From: JAENVT01 sp963773085
Lineage (GTDB): Bacteria > Actinomycetota > Acidimicrobiia > Acidimicrobiales > Ilumatobacteraceae
DNA: 64,000 bases
Assembly: GCA_963773085.1 (NCBI GenBank)
Contig: CAVYZS010000009.1
Span: 1 to 64,000, forward strand
Reading direction: 5' to 3'
A program made the translations under genes and the position numbers. Positions 9,961 through 19,382 of the stretch are shown piece by piece. Every line of letters starts with the position of its first letter. The first letter of the stretch is position 1. A model generated the notes under the pieces. That model did no database searches and was not told the DNA's origin. It worked only from the letters and a program-made list of their open reading frames with translations.

Positions 9961-11405
9961 CACGACTCCTCGACGACCCAGGTGTCTTTCGAGCCTCCGC
10001 CTTGTGACGAGTTGACGACGAGCGATCCGTCGACCAGCGCCACACGGGTGAGACCACCCATGGTCACGTACGTGTCGTGCCCGGACAGCACAAAGGGGCG
10101 AAGGTCGACATGACGCGGGGCCAACTCTCCGGCACACAGCGTGGGCGCCGTCGAGATCTGCAAGATCGGCTGGGCAACCCAGTTGCGGGGATCGGCCTTG
10201 ATCGCCGCGATCGCCGCCTCGAGCTGTTCATCGGTGGCCATGCTGCCGATCGTCAATCCGTAACCCCCGCTCTCGTTGGCCGGCTTCAACACCAGCTCAC
10301 GGACGTGATCGATCACGTAGTCGAGCTCATCGGCGTACAGGCAACGATAGGTGGGAACATTCGGCAGCAACGGCTCCTCGTTCAAGTAGTAGCGGATGAA
10401 ATCGGGCACCCACGCATAGACGACCTTGTCGTCGGCGACACCGGCTCCCGGCGCGTTGGCGATGGCCACTTTGCCGGCACGCCAGGCGCGCATCAGGCCG
10501 TGCACACCGAGCTGTGAATCCCGGCGGAACACCTCCGGATCGAGGAACTGATCGTCGATGCGTCGATACACGACATCGACCGGCTTCGGGCCGTCGATGG
10601 TTCGCATCCACACCGCATTACTCGGATCGACGAACAGGTCGGCACCCTCGACGAGCGGCACGCCCATCTGCTGGGCCAGGAAGGCGTGCTCGAAGTAGGC
10701 GCTGTTGAAGACGCCCGGGGTCAGCACCACCACCTGCGGATGACGCACACCTTGGAGCTCGTCGGATGCCAACGACACGAGCAGCCGGCGAAGGCGATCC
10801 GGATAGTCGTCGACGGGCAGGATCGATTGACGCTCGAAGAGGTCGGCGAAGGCCCGCTTGGAAATGGCCCGGTTCTGCAGCAGATAGCTGACACCGGATG
10901 GCACTCGCAGGTTGTCCTCCAACACGTAGACGACACCATCAGCGTCACGTACCAGATCGCTTCCGCAGATGTGCGCCCACACCCCGAACTTCGGCGACAT
11001 GCCGGCGCACTCGGGACGCAGGTTGACCGAGCCGATCAACAATTCCTCGGGGAAGACACCATCGGCGACGATCCGGCGGTCGTGATACACGTCGTCGATG
11101 AATCGGTTCAGGGCATTCAGGCGTTGCTTGAGGCCAACCTCGATCCGTGTCCACTCCGATGCCGCGATGACTCGCGGGACGATGTCCATCGGCCAGGCCC
11201 GATCGGTCCCCTGCCCGTCGTGGTACACGGTGAAGGTGATGCCGAGCGCCAAGATGTCGACCTCCGCCAAACCCTGACGCTGCTGCAGCTCCTCGATGTC
11301 CAACGATCGCAGTCGTTCGACGAGCGCTGCCGCGGCGGGTCGTGGGTTGCCATGGGCGTCGACCAGCTCGTCCCACAGAAGAGGGAGCGTGCGCAGTTCG
11401 GCCAT
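9960..11405 (-). CDS. Circularly permuted ATP-grasp type 2 protein (stand-alone)
   Basis: A 481-residue protein of the DUF404/DUF407 (CP-ATPgrasp) family, a predicted ligase joining a carboxylate to an amine via an acyl-phosphate. Visible landmarks are RAWPMDIVPRVIAASEWTRI, then FIDDVYHDRRIV, LVRDADGVVYVLEDNLRVPS, a metal and ATP region VVYRRIDDQFLDPEVFR, ELVLKPANESGGYGL and the C-terminal NSSQGGGSKDTWV. ATG at 11405 gives the usual family start; a GTG four codons upstream is also possible. First gene of a four-gene minus-strand run ending in the transglutaminase. Its substrates are not known from sequence. Confidence 0.93.
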   Translation of the reverse strand: MAELRTLPLLWDELVDAHGNPRPAAAALVERLRSLDIEELQQRQGLAEVDILALGITFTVYHDGQGTDRAWPMDIVPRVIAASEWTRIEVGLKQRLNALNRFIDDVYHDRRIVADGVFPEELLIGSVNLRPECAGMSPKFGVWAHICGSDLVRDADGVVYVLEDNLRVPSGVSYLLQNRAISKRAFADLFERQSILPVDDYPDRLRRLLVSLASDELQGVRHPQVVVLTPGVFNSAYFEHAFLAQQMGVPLVEGADLFVDPSNAVWMRTIDGPKPVDVVYRRIDDQFLDPEVFRRDSQLGVHGLMRAWRAGKVAIANAPGAGVADDKVVYAWVPDFIRYYLNEEPLLPNVPTYRCLYADELDYVIDHVRELVLKPANESGGYGLTIGSMATDEQLEAAIAAIKADPRNWVAQPILQISTAPTLCAGELAPRHVDLRPFVLSGHDTYVTMGGLTRVALVDGSLVVNSSQGGGSKDTWVVEES

Positions 11406-11477
11406 CGGTCCGATCACGCTACATGATCGAAGATGACACCAGGATTTCGGCTTGGCGCGACGCAGTAGCATCCGCCC

Positions 11478-12386
11478 ATGGGTCACGGGTTGCGTTTCCA
11501 GGTCATGGTGATCCCGAGCGTGCCGTGGCCGGAGTACCTCGACCGATTTCTGCGCATCGAGGCGCTCGGCTTCGAGGTTGCCGCGCTACCGGACCACTTC
11601 TGTGACTGGGCCAACCCGTCGAGACCGTGGCTCGAGGCCTGGACGGCGCTCGCCGCGGTTGCCGCCCGGACGTCGACACTGCGACTGACGACTTGCGTGT
11701 CACAGATCCCGCTCCGCAACCCGGCCATTCTCGCCAACCAAGCCGTGACGGCCGACCACATCTCCGGCGGCCGGGTGGAGGTCGGGCTCGGGACCGGATT
11801 GACCATCGATCCGTCGTACGAGATGACGGGATTGCCCAACTGGACCAACGGGGAACGTGTCGCCCGCTTCGGTGAGTACGTCGAACTGCTCGGCCACCTC
11901 CTGGCCGGGGGCGTGACCACATATGACGGCGCCTACTACAAGGCCAAGGGAGCCGTGATGAACCCCGGCTCGGTGCAGCAGCCGCGGCTCCCGGTCATGG
12001 TTGCCGCGCTGGGACCGCAGATGATGCATCACGCTGCCCGGCACGCCGACATCTGGAACACCATGAGCTTCGCGGCAGACCTCGAGGAGCAGATGGCGGA
12101 GTTGACCGACCGCTGCTCGACGATGGACGAGATCTGCGCCGGTCTCGGCCGTGAGCCCGACGGCTTGCGGCGGTCGTACACCATGTTCGACGCCACTGCT
12201 CGTGCCGGCGGCGGCATGATCCGCTACTACGAGTCCGACGATCTGTTCGTCGACACGGTCGGTCGGGTCACCGATCTCGGGGTAACCGAGATCTCGATGT
12301 ACTACCCCGCCGTCGCGACCCAGTTGCCGGCGTTCGAGCGGATCGCGACCGACGTGCTGCCGGCGTTGCGACGCGAACATGCGTAA
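11478..12386 (+). CDS. Luciferase-like F420-dependent oxidoreductase
   Basis: A 302-residue TIM-barrel enzyme of the luciferase-like monooxygenase family. It shows the typical early strand GLRFQVMVIPS and FEVAALPDHF, the cofactor-region run LRNPAILANQAVTADHISGGR followed by VEVGLGTG, and PVMVAALGPQMM near residue 178. Such proteins in actinobacteria mostly use F420 and rarely FMN. A CofE gene at 43045 shows the organism makes F420. The end overlaps the start of kbl by 8 bases, so it may be transcribed with the threonine genes. Its substrate is unknown. Divergent from the ATP-grasp gene across a 72-base gap. Confidence 0.88.
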   Translation: MGHGLRFQVMVIPSVPWPEYLDRFLRIEALGFEVAALPDHFCDWANPSRPWLEAWTALAAVAARTSTLRLTTCVSQIPLRNPAILANQAVTADHISGGRVEVGLGTGLTIDPSYEMTGLPNWTNGERVARFGEYVELLGHLLAGGVTTYDGAYYKAKGAVMNPGSVQQPRLPVMVAALGPQMMHHAARHADIWNTMSFAADLEEQMAELTDRCSTMDEICAGLGREPDGLRRSYTMFDATARAGGGMIRYYESDDLFVDTVGRVTDLGVTEISMYYPAVATQLPAFERIATDVLPALRREHA

Positions 12387-13569
12387 CCGGCTGCTCGACG
12401 ATCTCCAGGACCGGTGCGCCGGTCTTGTCGACCAAGGTCTGTTCAAGACCGAGCGGGTCATCGGCTCCCCTCAATCAGCCCACATCCGCCTCGCCGACGG
12501 CTCGTCGGTGCTCAACCTGTGCGCCAACAACTACCTCGGCCTTGCCGACCACCCCGACATCGTGGCCGCCGCAAGCCGGGCGCTCGACCGCTTCGGATAC
12601 GGCATGGCCTCGGTGCGGTTCATCTGCGGCACACAGACCGTGCACAAGGAGTTGGAGGCGAGACTGTCGGCCTTCCTCGGCACCGACGACACGATCCTCT
12701 ATTCGTCGTGCTTCGACGCCAACGGCGGGCTGTTCGAAACGATCCTCGACGAACAGGATGCAGTCATCTCCGATGCGCTCAACCATGCCTCGATCATCGA
12801 CGGGATCCGTCTCTGTCGCGCCAGACGCCTTCGCTACGACAACAACGACATGGCTCAGCTCGAGCAACGCCTGCAGGAGGCCGGCGATGCTCGCTACCGG
12901 CTGATCGCCACCGACGGCGTCTTCTCGATGGACGGCGTGCTCGCCAACCTCACCGCGATCTGTGAACTGGCCGAGCGGTACGACGCCCTGGTGATGGTCG
13001 ACGACTCCCACGCCGTCGGGCTTGTCGGCCAGCACGGTCGGGGCACCCATGAACATGCCGGCGTGATGGGGAGGGTCGACATCATCACCGGAACACTCGG
13101 CAAAGCCCTCGGCGGGGCGTCCGGTGGGTACACCTCGGGTCGCCGCGAGGTGATCGACTGGCTGCGCCAGCGCTCACGGCCGTACTTGTTCTCCAACAGC
13201 CTCGCTCCGATGATCTCAGCGGCCACCATCAGCGTCCTCGACCTGCTGGAGCGCAGTGACGAGCTGCGGCTCAGCGTCGAACGCAACGCCACCCGCTTCC
13301 GTTCGGCGATGACCAGCGCCGGGTTCACCCTGACCGGTGCCGACCATCCGATCATCCCCGTCATGCTCGGCGATGCGCGTATCGCCACCGAAATGGCCGA
13401 GCGCCTTCTGCGCCAAGGGATCTACGTGATCGCCTTTTCGTTCCCAGTGGTGCCGCAGGACAAGGCACGCATCCGCACTCAGATGTCGGCGGCACACACC
13501 GACGCCGACATCGACGAGGCAATCGATGCCTTCGTCCGCGTCGGCAGGGAGATGGAGCTCATCTCGTGA
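12379..13569 (+). CDS. kbl: Glycine C-acetyltransferase (2-amino-3-ketobutyrate CoA ligase)
   Basis: PLP enzyme that cleaves 2-amino-3-ketobutyrate with CoA to glycine and acetyl-CoA, the second step of threonine degradation. It has 396 residues, the normal length. NLCANNYLGLADHP and YGMASVRFICGTQTVHKELE are family hallmarks. The PLP-binding Lys is about residue 242 in GTLGKALGG, and the Asp/His pair is in MVDDSHAVG (about 208-211). The family also contains KBL-like 8-amino-7-oxononanoate synthases, but the immediate tdh partner decides the call. Its last bases overlap the tdh GTG start (GTGA). Confidence 0.95.
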   Translation: MRNRLLDDLQDRCAGLVDQGLFKTERVIGSPQSAHIRLADGSSVLNLCANNYLGLADHPDIVAAASRALDRFGYGMASVRFICGTQTVHKELEARLSAFLGTDDTILYSSCFDANGGLFETILDEQDAVISDALNHASIIDGIRLCRARRLRYDNNDMAQLEQRLQEAGDARYRLIATDGVFSMDGVLANLTAICELAERYDALVMVDDSHAVGLVGQHGRGTHEHAGVMGRVDIITGTLGKALGGASGGYTSGRREVIDWLRQRSRPYLFSNSLAPMISAATISVLDLLERSDELRLSVERNATRFRSAMTSAGFTLTGADHPIIPVMLGDARIATEMAERLLRQGIYVIAFSFPVVPQDKARIRTQMSAAHTDADIDEAIDAFVRVGREMELIS

Positions 13570-14591
13570 GGGCACTGGTCAAGGCGCGGCGCGAGCCCGG
13601 TCTGTGGCTCGACGATGTCGCCAAACCGGCACCAGGCGATCGAGACGTGTTGATCCGCGTTCGCAAGACGTCGATCTGCGGAACCGATCTGCACATCCAT
13701 CGATGGGACGCGTGGGCGCAGGCGACCATTCCGGTGCCGATGGTTGTCGGCCACGAGTTCATGGGCGAGATCGAGGCGGTCGGCGGCGATGTCGTCGGGC
13801 TCGAGGTCGGTCAGCGGGTCGCCGGTGAAGGACACGTCACCTGCGGTCACTGCCGCAACTGCAAGGGCGGCCGGCGCGAGTTCTGTCACAACCACACTGG
13901 CGTCGGCGTCACCCGCCCGGGAGCCTTCGCCGAATACGTCGTGATCCCCGCCGAGAACGTGTTCGTCGTGCCGGCGCACATCGGCGACAACGTCGCAGCC
14001 GTGCTCGATCCGTTGGGCAACGCCACTCACACCGCACTGCGGTTCGACGTCGTCGGCGAAGATGTGCTGATCACCGGCGCCGGACCGATCGGCGTCATGG
14101 CGGCAGCGATCGTGCGACACATCGGCGCTCGCAATGTCGTGGTCACGGACATCAACCGCTTCCGCCTCGACATGGCGGCTGCACAGGGGGCCAGTCGTGT
14201 CGTCGACGTTCGCACCGAGCAGCTGGCGCCGGTGATGGCAGAACTCGGCATGACAGAAGGTTTCGACGTCGGCCTGGAGATGTCGGGCGCCGAAGCCGCG
14301 TTCAACCAGATGCTCGACGCGATGAACAACGGGGGGCGGATCGCCGTGTTGGGAATCCCAGCCGGGCCGATGACCCTCGATGTCAACGACGTCATCTTCA
14401 AGGGTCTGGAGATACAGGGGATCTACGGGCGACGGATCTTCGAGACGTGGTACAAGATGGCAGCGATGCTGCAGAGCGGGCTCGATGTCGGCGGCATCAT
14501 CACCCACGAACTGCCGGCCGATCGCTTCGAAGAAGCCTTCGACATCGTCGGCGGCGGCGAGTGCGGAAAGGTCATCCTCGACTGGGCCTGA
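13566..14591 (+). CDS. tdh: L-threonine 3-dehydrogenase
   Basis: Zinc alcohol-dehydrogenase-family enzyme oxidising L-threonine to 2-amino-3-ketobutyrate with NAD, feeding Kbl. It has 341 residues, the usual length. The catalytic zinc ligands are Cys38 (TSICGTDLHI) and His63-Glu64 (VVGHEFMGE). The structural zinc Cys are 93, 96, 99 and 107 in HVTCGHCRNCKGGRREFC. The Rossmann NAD site is ITGAGPIGVMAAAI. The GTG start at 13566 overlaps the kbl stop, so the two are coupled. It is followed by a convergent secreted protein gene after 28 bases. Confidence 0.95.
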   Translation: MRALVKARREPGLWLDDVAKPAPGDRDVLIRVRKTSICGTDLHIHRWDAWAQATIPVPMVVGHEFMGEIEAVGGDVVGLEVGQRVAGEGHVTCGHCRNCKGGRREFCHNHTGVGVTRPGAFAEYVVIPAENVFVVPAHIGDNVAAVLDPLGNATHTALRFDVVGEDVLITGAGPIGVMAAAIVRHIGARNVVVTDINRFRLDMAAAQGASRVVDVRTEQLAPVMAELGMTEGFDVGLEMSGAEAAFNQMLDAMNNGGRIAVLGIPAGPMTLDVNDVIFKGLEIQGIYGRRIFETWYKMAAMLQSGLDVGGIITHELPADRFEEAFDIVGGGECGKVILDWA

Positions 14592-14619
14592 GTTCGACAG
14601 CAAGGTGAGCTGAAGGGGG

Positions 14620-16740
14620 TCAGGTGAAGTAGCCGGTGACGTCGTACACCAAGTGGGTCGCCGACTGGTTGTGGGCTGTGATCGCTCCGTTCGCGACGGC
14701 GAGGACGTTGGCCGCCGCGACGATGCGGTCGGCGCCGTTGATGTTCAGCGTCGAGGTCGAGCCGATCGGCGTCGAGGACCCGGTCGGGATGAGCTGCACG
14801 TAGCCGGATGCGGTCGTGTCGGTGGCGGTGAGGTTGCCGGCGACCGCACTCGGCGGTGGCGCCGGCACTCCGGCCCGGCCGGACAGGGGAATGCTGAACG
14901 TCGCGCCGGACTGGACAAGGCTGCCCGTCACACGGCTGTCAGCCGCCCGAACTGGTGTGACCGGCACGAACAACCCGGTGGATGCCGCCGCCGCGCTGGC
15001 GCCGGTGAAGTACCCGACCACATCGGCCACGAGGTGCGCGCCGCCATTGGTGAACAACGTCACGCTGCCACCCGCGCCAGGCGGGACGATGACGGTGTTG
15101 GCCATCGTCTCGCCAGTTCGGTCGATGTTGAGGTTCGACGACGCTCCGAGTGCTGTGGTGCCGCCTGTCGGGATGGCCTGGACGTAGCCCGGCGCCGTGC
15201 CCTGATCGGCGGTCAGCGTCATGACGACCGCGACGGCGTCGACAGGGACGGCGCCCGTCACTGGGAGCGTGACGCTTCCGAGCGGCGGCACCTTCCCGGC
15301 CGGTGCCCCGATTCCGGCGCGCGTGTCGAGGACACGAATCGGATCAACGGTCACCAACCGGCCCGCGGTAGCCGACGGCGCGACCGTGAAGTAGCCGAAC
15401 ACATCGACGGCGAGATGGGTCGCCGACTGCGTGAACACGGAAAAGCGGCTCGAGGCATCGACACCGACGATCACCATGTTGGCAATCGTCTGCAGGCCGT
15501 GATCGAGATTGACGCTCGAGGTAGACCCGAGGACGGGAGCCCCGGCCGGGAACACCTGGATGTAGCCCGACGCCTGGGGCTCGGTCGCGGTGACGTTCAG
15601 GACGACTGCCGTCACGCCCGCGGCCGGCAGGCCACCTCCGCTCGCGGTGAACGTCGTGACCGACTGGGCGGCCAGCGGCCCGGTGACGCCACCCAGACCA
15701 GTCCGCGTGTCCACCAGTCGGCGCGGAGCAAGTGCCGTGAACGTCGACGCACTCGCCGTGTTTACTTGCGGTGGCGGTGGCGACGGCGTCACAGTGATCG
15801 TCACCGTGGCCGGCGCCGACGTGAGGCCGAAGACCGTGTCGGTGGCCGTGTACGTGAACGAGTCGGTACCGCTGAAGCCCGCGTTCGGAGTGTAGGTGAA
15901 CCCGCCGTCGGTGTTGAACGTCACCGTCCCGTTCGCCGTACTCGAGGCGAGTGCCGCGGTCATCGGGTGCTGGTTCACCGCGACATCGTTCACGAGGACG
16001 CCGGCAAGCCCCGGAACTGCGAGCGCTTGCCCCTGACCTGTCGCGTACGTGTCAGGGTTCGCGTTTGGCGGTGCCGGCACCTCGAAGTCCGCATCAATGG
16101 CTCCGTCCTCGAATCGGATGTGGACGGCGTCGACGTTCCCAGACGCGCCGTTCGGAGCGAGATCACTGCCCAGGGACCCAACGCCCAGTTCGATCGCCTG
16201 AACCGTCGCGCCAGGTCTCAATTGCTTGAATTGGGCGAACGTGCACGGAAGCGCAATCTTGCACGGCGCGTTGCCTGTCCCCCAGACGAGGGCATTGTCA
16301 TCGAGGGTCCACTGCTGCCAGACTCCTCCGGTGACCGCAGCCTGCTGGGACTGGTAGAAGGGTTCGACGACGACCGTCGAGAAACCCGGAAGTCTGGTCC
16401 TGAACTTGAGATTGGGCGCGGCCTGTGTCGGTTGGCCTGCAGCGATGAATGTCCACCACGTTCCGCTGACACTGCCGAGGGGCACCGTGAGTCCGACGAG
16501 CGAGACGACGCAGGCAGCCTGCTGCCCATTGGCAACGCTGAGTTCGAGGCTTCCGACACCCTCGGGTGGCGCAGCCGGACCCGCTACGAGGGTCTCCGCA
16601 CCCACGCAGTTCACCGGATCTCTCACCCAGCCGCCGCCCGGGATCTGTGTCACCGTCTCTGCCGAGGTTGGATCGATCCCGATCGTCGCGACTGTGCTTG
16701 TCGCCAGGACCGCCACAACGAGAATCCTTGTCAGACGCAT
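14620..16740 (-). CDS. Secreted repeat protein with Ig/cadherin-like domain and three DTR-GYF modules
   Basis: A 706-residue predicted exported protein with a Sec signal peptide (about 1-27, MRLTRILVVAVLATSTVAT then a small-residue cleavage region). Residues 30-225 are a unique domain with several Cys. Residues about 228-318 are a bacterial Ig or cadherin-like domain (NPDTYATGQGQ, FTYTPNAGFSGTDSFTYTAT). A proline linker follows, then three copies of a module of about 115 residues (337-452, 463-579, 591-706). Each opens with a DTR or DSR motif (RLVDTRTGLGG, RVLDTRAGIG, RAADSR) and closes with DVFGYFT, DVVGYFT or DVTGYFT. No LPXTG or membrane anchor is present. A second protein with the same module lies at 55091-56523. 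Function unknown; surface or matrix role inferred. Confidence 0.85.
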   Translation of the reverse strand: MRLTRILVVAVLATSTVATIGIDPTSAETVTQIPGGGWVRDPVNCVGAETLVAGPAAPPEGVGSLELSVANGQQAACVVSLVGLTVPLGSVSGTWWTFIAAGQPTQAAPNLKFRTRLPGFSTVVVEPFYQSQQAAVTGGVWQQWTLDDNALVWGTGNAPCKIALPCTFAQFKQLRPGATVQAIELGVGSLGSDLAPNGASGNVDAVHIRFEDGAIDADFEVPAPPNANPDTYATGQGQALAVPGLAGVLVNDVAVNQHPMTAALASSTANGTVTFNTDGGFTYTPNAGFSGTDSFTYTATDTVFGLTSAPATVTITVTPSPPPPQVNTASASTFTALAPRRLVDTRTGLGGVTGPLAAQSVTTFTASGGGLPAAGVTAVVLNVTATEPQASGYIQVFPAGAPVLGSTSSVNLDHGLQTIANMVIVGVDASSRFSVFTQSATHLAVDVFGYFTVAPSATAGRLVTVDPIRVLDTRAGIGAPAGKVPPLGSVTLPVTGAVPVDAVAVVMTLTADQGTAPGYVQAIPTGGTTALGASSNLNIDRTGETMANTVIVPPGAGGSVTLFTNGGAHLVADVVGYFTGASAAAASTGLFVPVTPVRAADSRVTGSLVQSGATFSIPLSGRAGVPAPPPSAVAGNLTATDTTASGYVQLIPTGSSTPIGSTSTLNINGADRIVAAANVLAVANGAITAHNQSATHLVYDVTGYFT

Positions 16741-16835
16741 GGTTCTCCCCTTCGGGCGAAGTTCGCACAGAACCTACCAGGCAAAGATCGTCGAACTCCA
16801 GCCGCACGAACCGCCCCGGGTGGGCCTGAGTTCGT

Positions 16836-18014
16836 CTAGGTGGTCACCATCGCGTTGGTTGCCTCGCCGCTCATCCGCGCCAGATGGCCGAAGATGTCGT
16901 CGACATCGAAGTACACGTCCTGCAGGTGGCGGGGCCCGTCGGGCTGGTAGGCCGTGCGGGCGTGCAACACGCGGTATCCGTTGACGAACAGGGTGTCGCC
17001 GGCGGAGAGTCGGAACGACACGTGGTTGGCAGGGTCGGCGATCGCCGCACCCAGCAGCCGGTAGGCCCGGTACCACTCGGCAAGGTCGGAGTCGTCGAAC
17101 GCCAACGGTTGCATCAACTGGTTCGAGAAACGCAGGTGGATGAATCGTCCGAAGCGGTCGCGCACGACCAGCGGCGCTCGGGTGAACGCGTCGGCTTCCG
17201 TCGAGTACTGCCGGAACCCGACCTCGACCCGCGCCAGCACGTCGATGACGTCAGGGTGTTCTCGTTGCAGGTCGTCGAGCACCGACCAGCCATCGACGAC
17301 GACGCTGTCGCCACCCTTGGCCTCGTTGACCAACATCGCCAGCACCTGACCGCTCGGCGGATGGGTGTACTGGGCGTTGTCGTTGTGCGGCGGTACCTCC
17401 TCGGCTGTGAAGGCGATGTTGTATCCCGCGGGGTCGAGCTTGACATCGAAGATCAGGCCGAGCGACGAGTCGCGCAGCGTGATGCCGAGAGAGCGCAGCA
17501 GATCGATGACAGTCCCTGGCGCGGTGGGCGACCCCGTAACAACTACCGCGCCGTCGCGGCGAAAAGCCTCGAACATGCCGCGACGCGTGACCGGGTCGGC
17601 GATGCAGTCGTGATGATCGAACCGTTCGACCTGGTACCCAGCGCCCCAGAGCCGGGCCGTCCACGCACCGCGGGCGCCGGTGGTGCGAATCTTGTCCCAA
17701 TCGGTTGGACCGTAGGTCGAGTGGTGCCCGCCGATCCAGCCGATCTGCAGCCGTCCGTCGGCGACGTCGACGGTGTCGACCACAGGGGCAGTGGGCTGCG
17801 TCCAAGGCCGCCAACGGCGCTCGTCGGTCTGGACGATTCGACACTCGTGACACTGGCAGTTGTCACGCAGCCAATCGGGCAGAAACGTTGCCGACCCGTC
17901 GGTGAACTGCACGACGAGCCCGGCGTCGCTGTTGAATGCGGAGGAGATCGCACCGCCGGGCAACCGGCTGCCTACCGGCCCCATCTCGATCTCCCGGAAT
18001 GGACTTCCCATCAC
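16836..18014 (-). CDS. Gamma-butyrobetaine-hydroxylase-like Fe(II)/2-oxoglutarate dioxygenase
   Basis: A 392-residue protein with the two-domain layout of gamma-butyrobetaine and trimethyllysine dioxygenases. The N-terminal zinc domain has Cys53, Cys55 and Cys58 (NCQCHEC) and a later His97/98. The C-terminal TauD-type barrel has the iron facial triad His210-X-Asp212 (PPHNDNAQYTHPP) and His351 (NGYRVLHAR). Arg near 353 would bind 2-oxoglutarate. The known reaction hydroxylates a trimethylammonium substrate such as gamma-butyrobetaine to carnitine. Whether this one makes or degrades carnitine is not shown. An AGGGAG site lies 8 bases before ATG 18014. It is monocistronic. Confidence 0.88.
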   Translation of the reverse strand: MMGSPFREIEMGPVGSRLPGGAISSAFNSDAGLVVQFTDGSATFLPDWLRDNCQCHECRIVQTDERRWRPWTQPTAPVVDTVDVADGRLQIGWIGGHHSTYGPTDWDKIRTTGARGAWTARLWGAGYQVERFDHHDCIADPVTRRGMFEAFRRDGAVVVTGSPTAPGTVIDLLRSLGITLRDSSLGLIFDVKLDPAGYNIAFTAEEVPPHNDNAQYTHPPSGQVLAMLVNEAKGGDSVVVDGWSVLDDLQREHPDVIDVLARVEVGFRQYSTEADAFTRAPLVVRDRFGRFIHLRFSNQLMQPLAFDDSDLAEWYRAYRLLGAAIADPANHVSFRLSAGDTLFVNGYRVLHARTAYQPDGPRHLQDVYFDVDDIFGHLARMSGEATNAMVTT

Positions 18015-18096
18015 GCCATCTCCCTTCGAGCCGAGGATAGTCGCCGTCCTTCGGGCTCTTCGCTTCTGTGCTACACCCCGGTGTCATACTTCGAAC

Positions 18097-19382
18097 ATGC
18101 GTTCTATCGAACTGCCGGATGTTGTTGACCTCGCTGGGTTGGCGGCGGGCGAGTTGGAGCGGACGTTGCGCGGGTTGGATGTTGCCCGGCGCCAGATCGA
18201 GGGGTTGATCGCCGAGACTGTCGGGGTTGCCGAGCGAACGGTCGCCTATGTCGCTGATGGTCATGCCTCGGTGTCGGGGTGGGTCAAGGCGACGTGCAAC
18301 TGGTCGTCGGGAGAGACCAGGTCAATGGTGCAATGCGCACGAATGCTGGATGCTGTCCCGGCGGTGCGGGTCGCCGCTCATGCCGGTTCGGTGGGTGTGT
18401 CCCAGCTTCGGTTGCTGGCTCGGGTGTTCGCCAACCCGCGCTGTGGTGATCAGCTTGCCGATTCGGTGGAGCTGTTGCTCGGTCACGCTGTGAGTCTGTG
18501 GTTCGACGAGTTCGCGGTGGTGGTCCGCCGCTGGGAGGCGCTCGCCGACGCCGACGGCGCCCACGACGCCCACGAACGCGCCGATACCGGTCGCGATGCT
18601 CGTCTCAGCGTTGTCGGCGAGCATGTCTACCTCGACGCCCACGGCGGTGTCGTTGCCGGAGTGACCCTCGAGGAGATCTTCGCTCGCTTCTGCGAGGCGC
18701 AGTTCCACGCCGATTGGGACGCCGGTGTGGCCCGGTGGGGTGATCGGATGGTCCCTGCACTACTCGAACGCAGCGACGCCCAACGACGATTCGACGCACT
18801 TGTCGCGGTGTTCTGCGCGGCCGCCGCGTCGGGCACCGTCGCCCGGTTCGATCCACTGGTCAACGTGGTCGTCGACCAAGCAACGTTCGAACACACCATC
18901 TCGCCACACTGGCCGGTGGCAGCGTCGAACCGCTCGACCCGGCGACTGTCGACCAGCGTCACTGCGAGACCGCGACAGGTCACCAGTTGGACCCGTCCGA
19001 CATGCTCGCCGCCGCGCTCACCGGCCACGTCCGCCGTGTCGTGTTCGACACCGCAGGGGTGATCATCGATCTCGGTCGGCGATCACGGCTGTTCACCGGA
19101 GGCGCCCGCGACGCGGTGATGCTCGGCGACCGATGGTGTATGTGGCCCGGATGCGGTCTCCGCTCCGGGCGCTGCCAAACCGATCACTCAACGCCCTGGG
19201 CAGACCAAGGACCGACAACGCCCGACAACGGAGCAGCAGCTTGCGGCCGGCACAACCGCCGGAAACAACGCGGCTACCGAACAACCCGCGACAACAACGG
19301 ACACTCGCACACCTACCGACCCGACGGCACAGAAATCGGCTACCTCACCGCGCCCCACGACTCAGCACAGAATGGCGACTAG
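18097..19382 (+). CDS. DUF222 / HNH endonuclease-domain protein (frame broken)
   Basis: Member of the actinobacterial 13E12-type family: a long helical DUF222 region (about 1-290; GWVKATCNWSSGETRSMV, RLLARVFANPRCGD) and a C-terminal HNH nuclease domain. The HNH part reads DRWCMWPGCGLRSGRCQTDH and then DNGAAACGRHNRRKQRGY, with the Cys, His and Asn expected. A frame break near 18908 separates the two parts; upstream of it the frame reads FEHTIS, downstream it reads LAGGSVEPLDPATV. Such genes occur in many copies in these genomes and their role is unclear. The TAG stop shares its CTAG with the stop of the converging EamA gene. Confidence 0.87.

Noticed and set aside
14653..16839. A 728-codon open frame opposite the secreted repeat protein
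   Set aside because: Arg- and Gly-rich composition without structure; the minus strand has a signal peptide and clear repeats.
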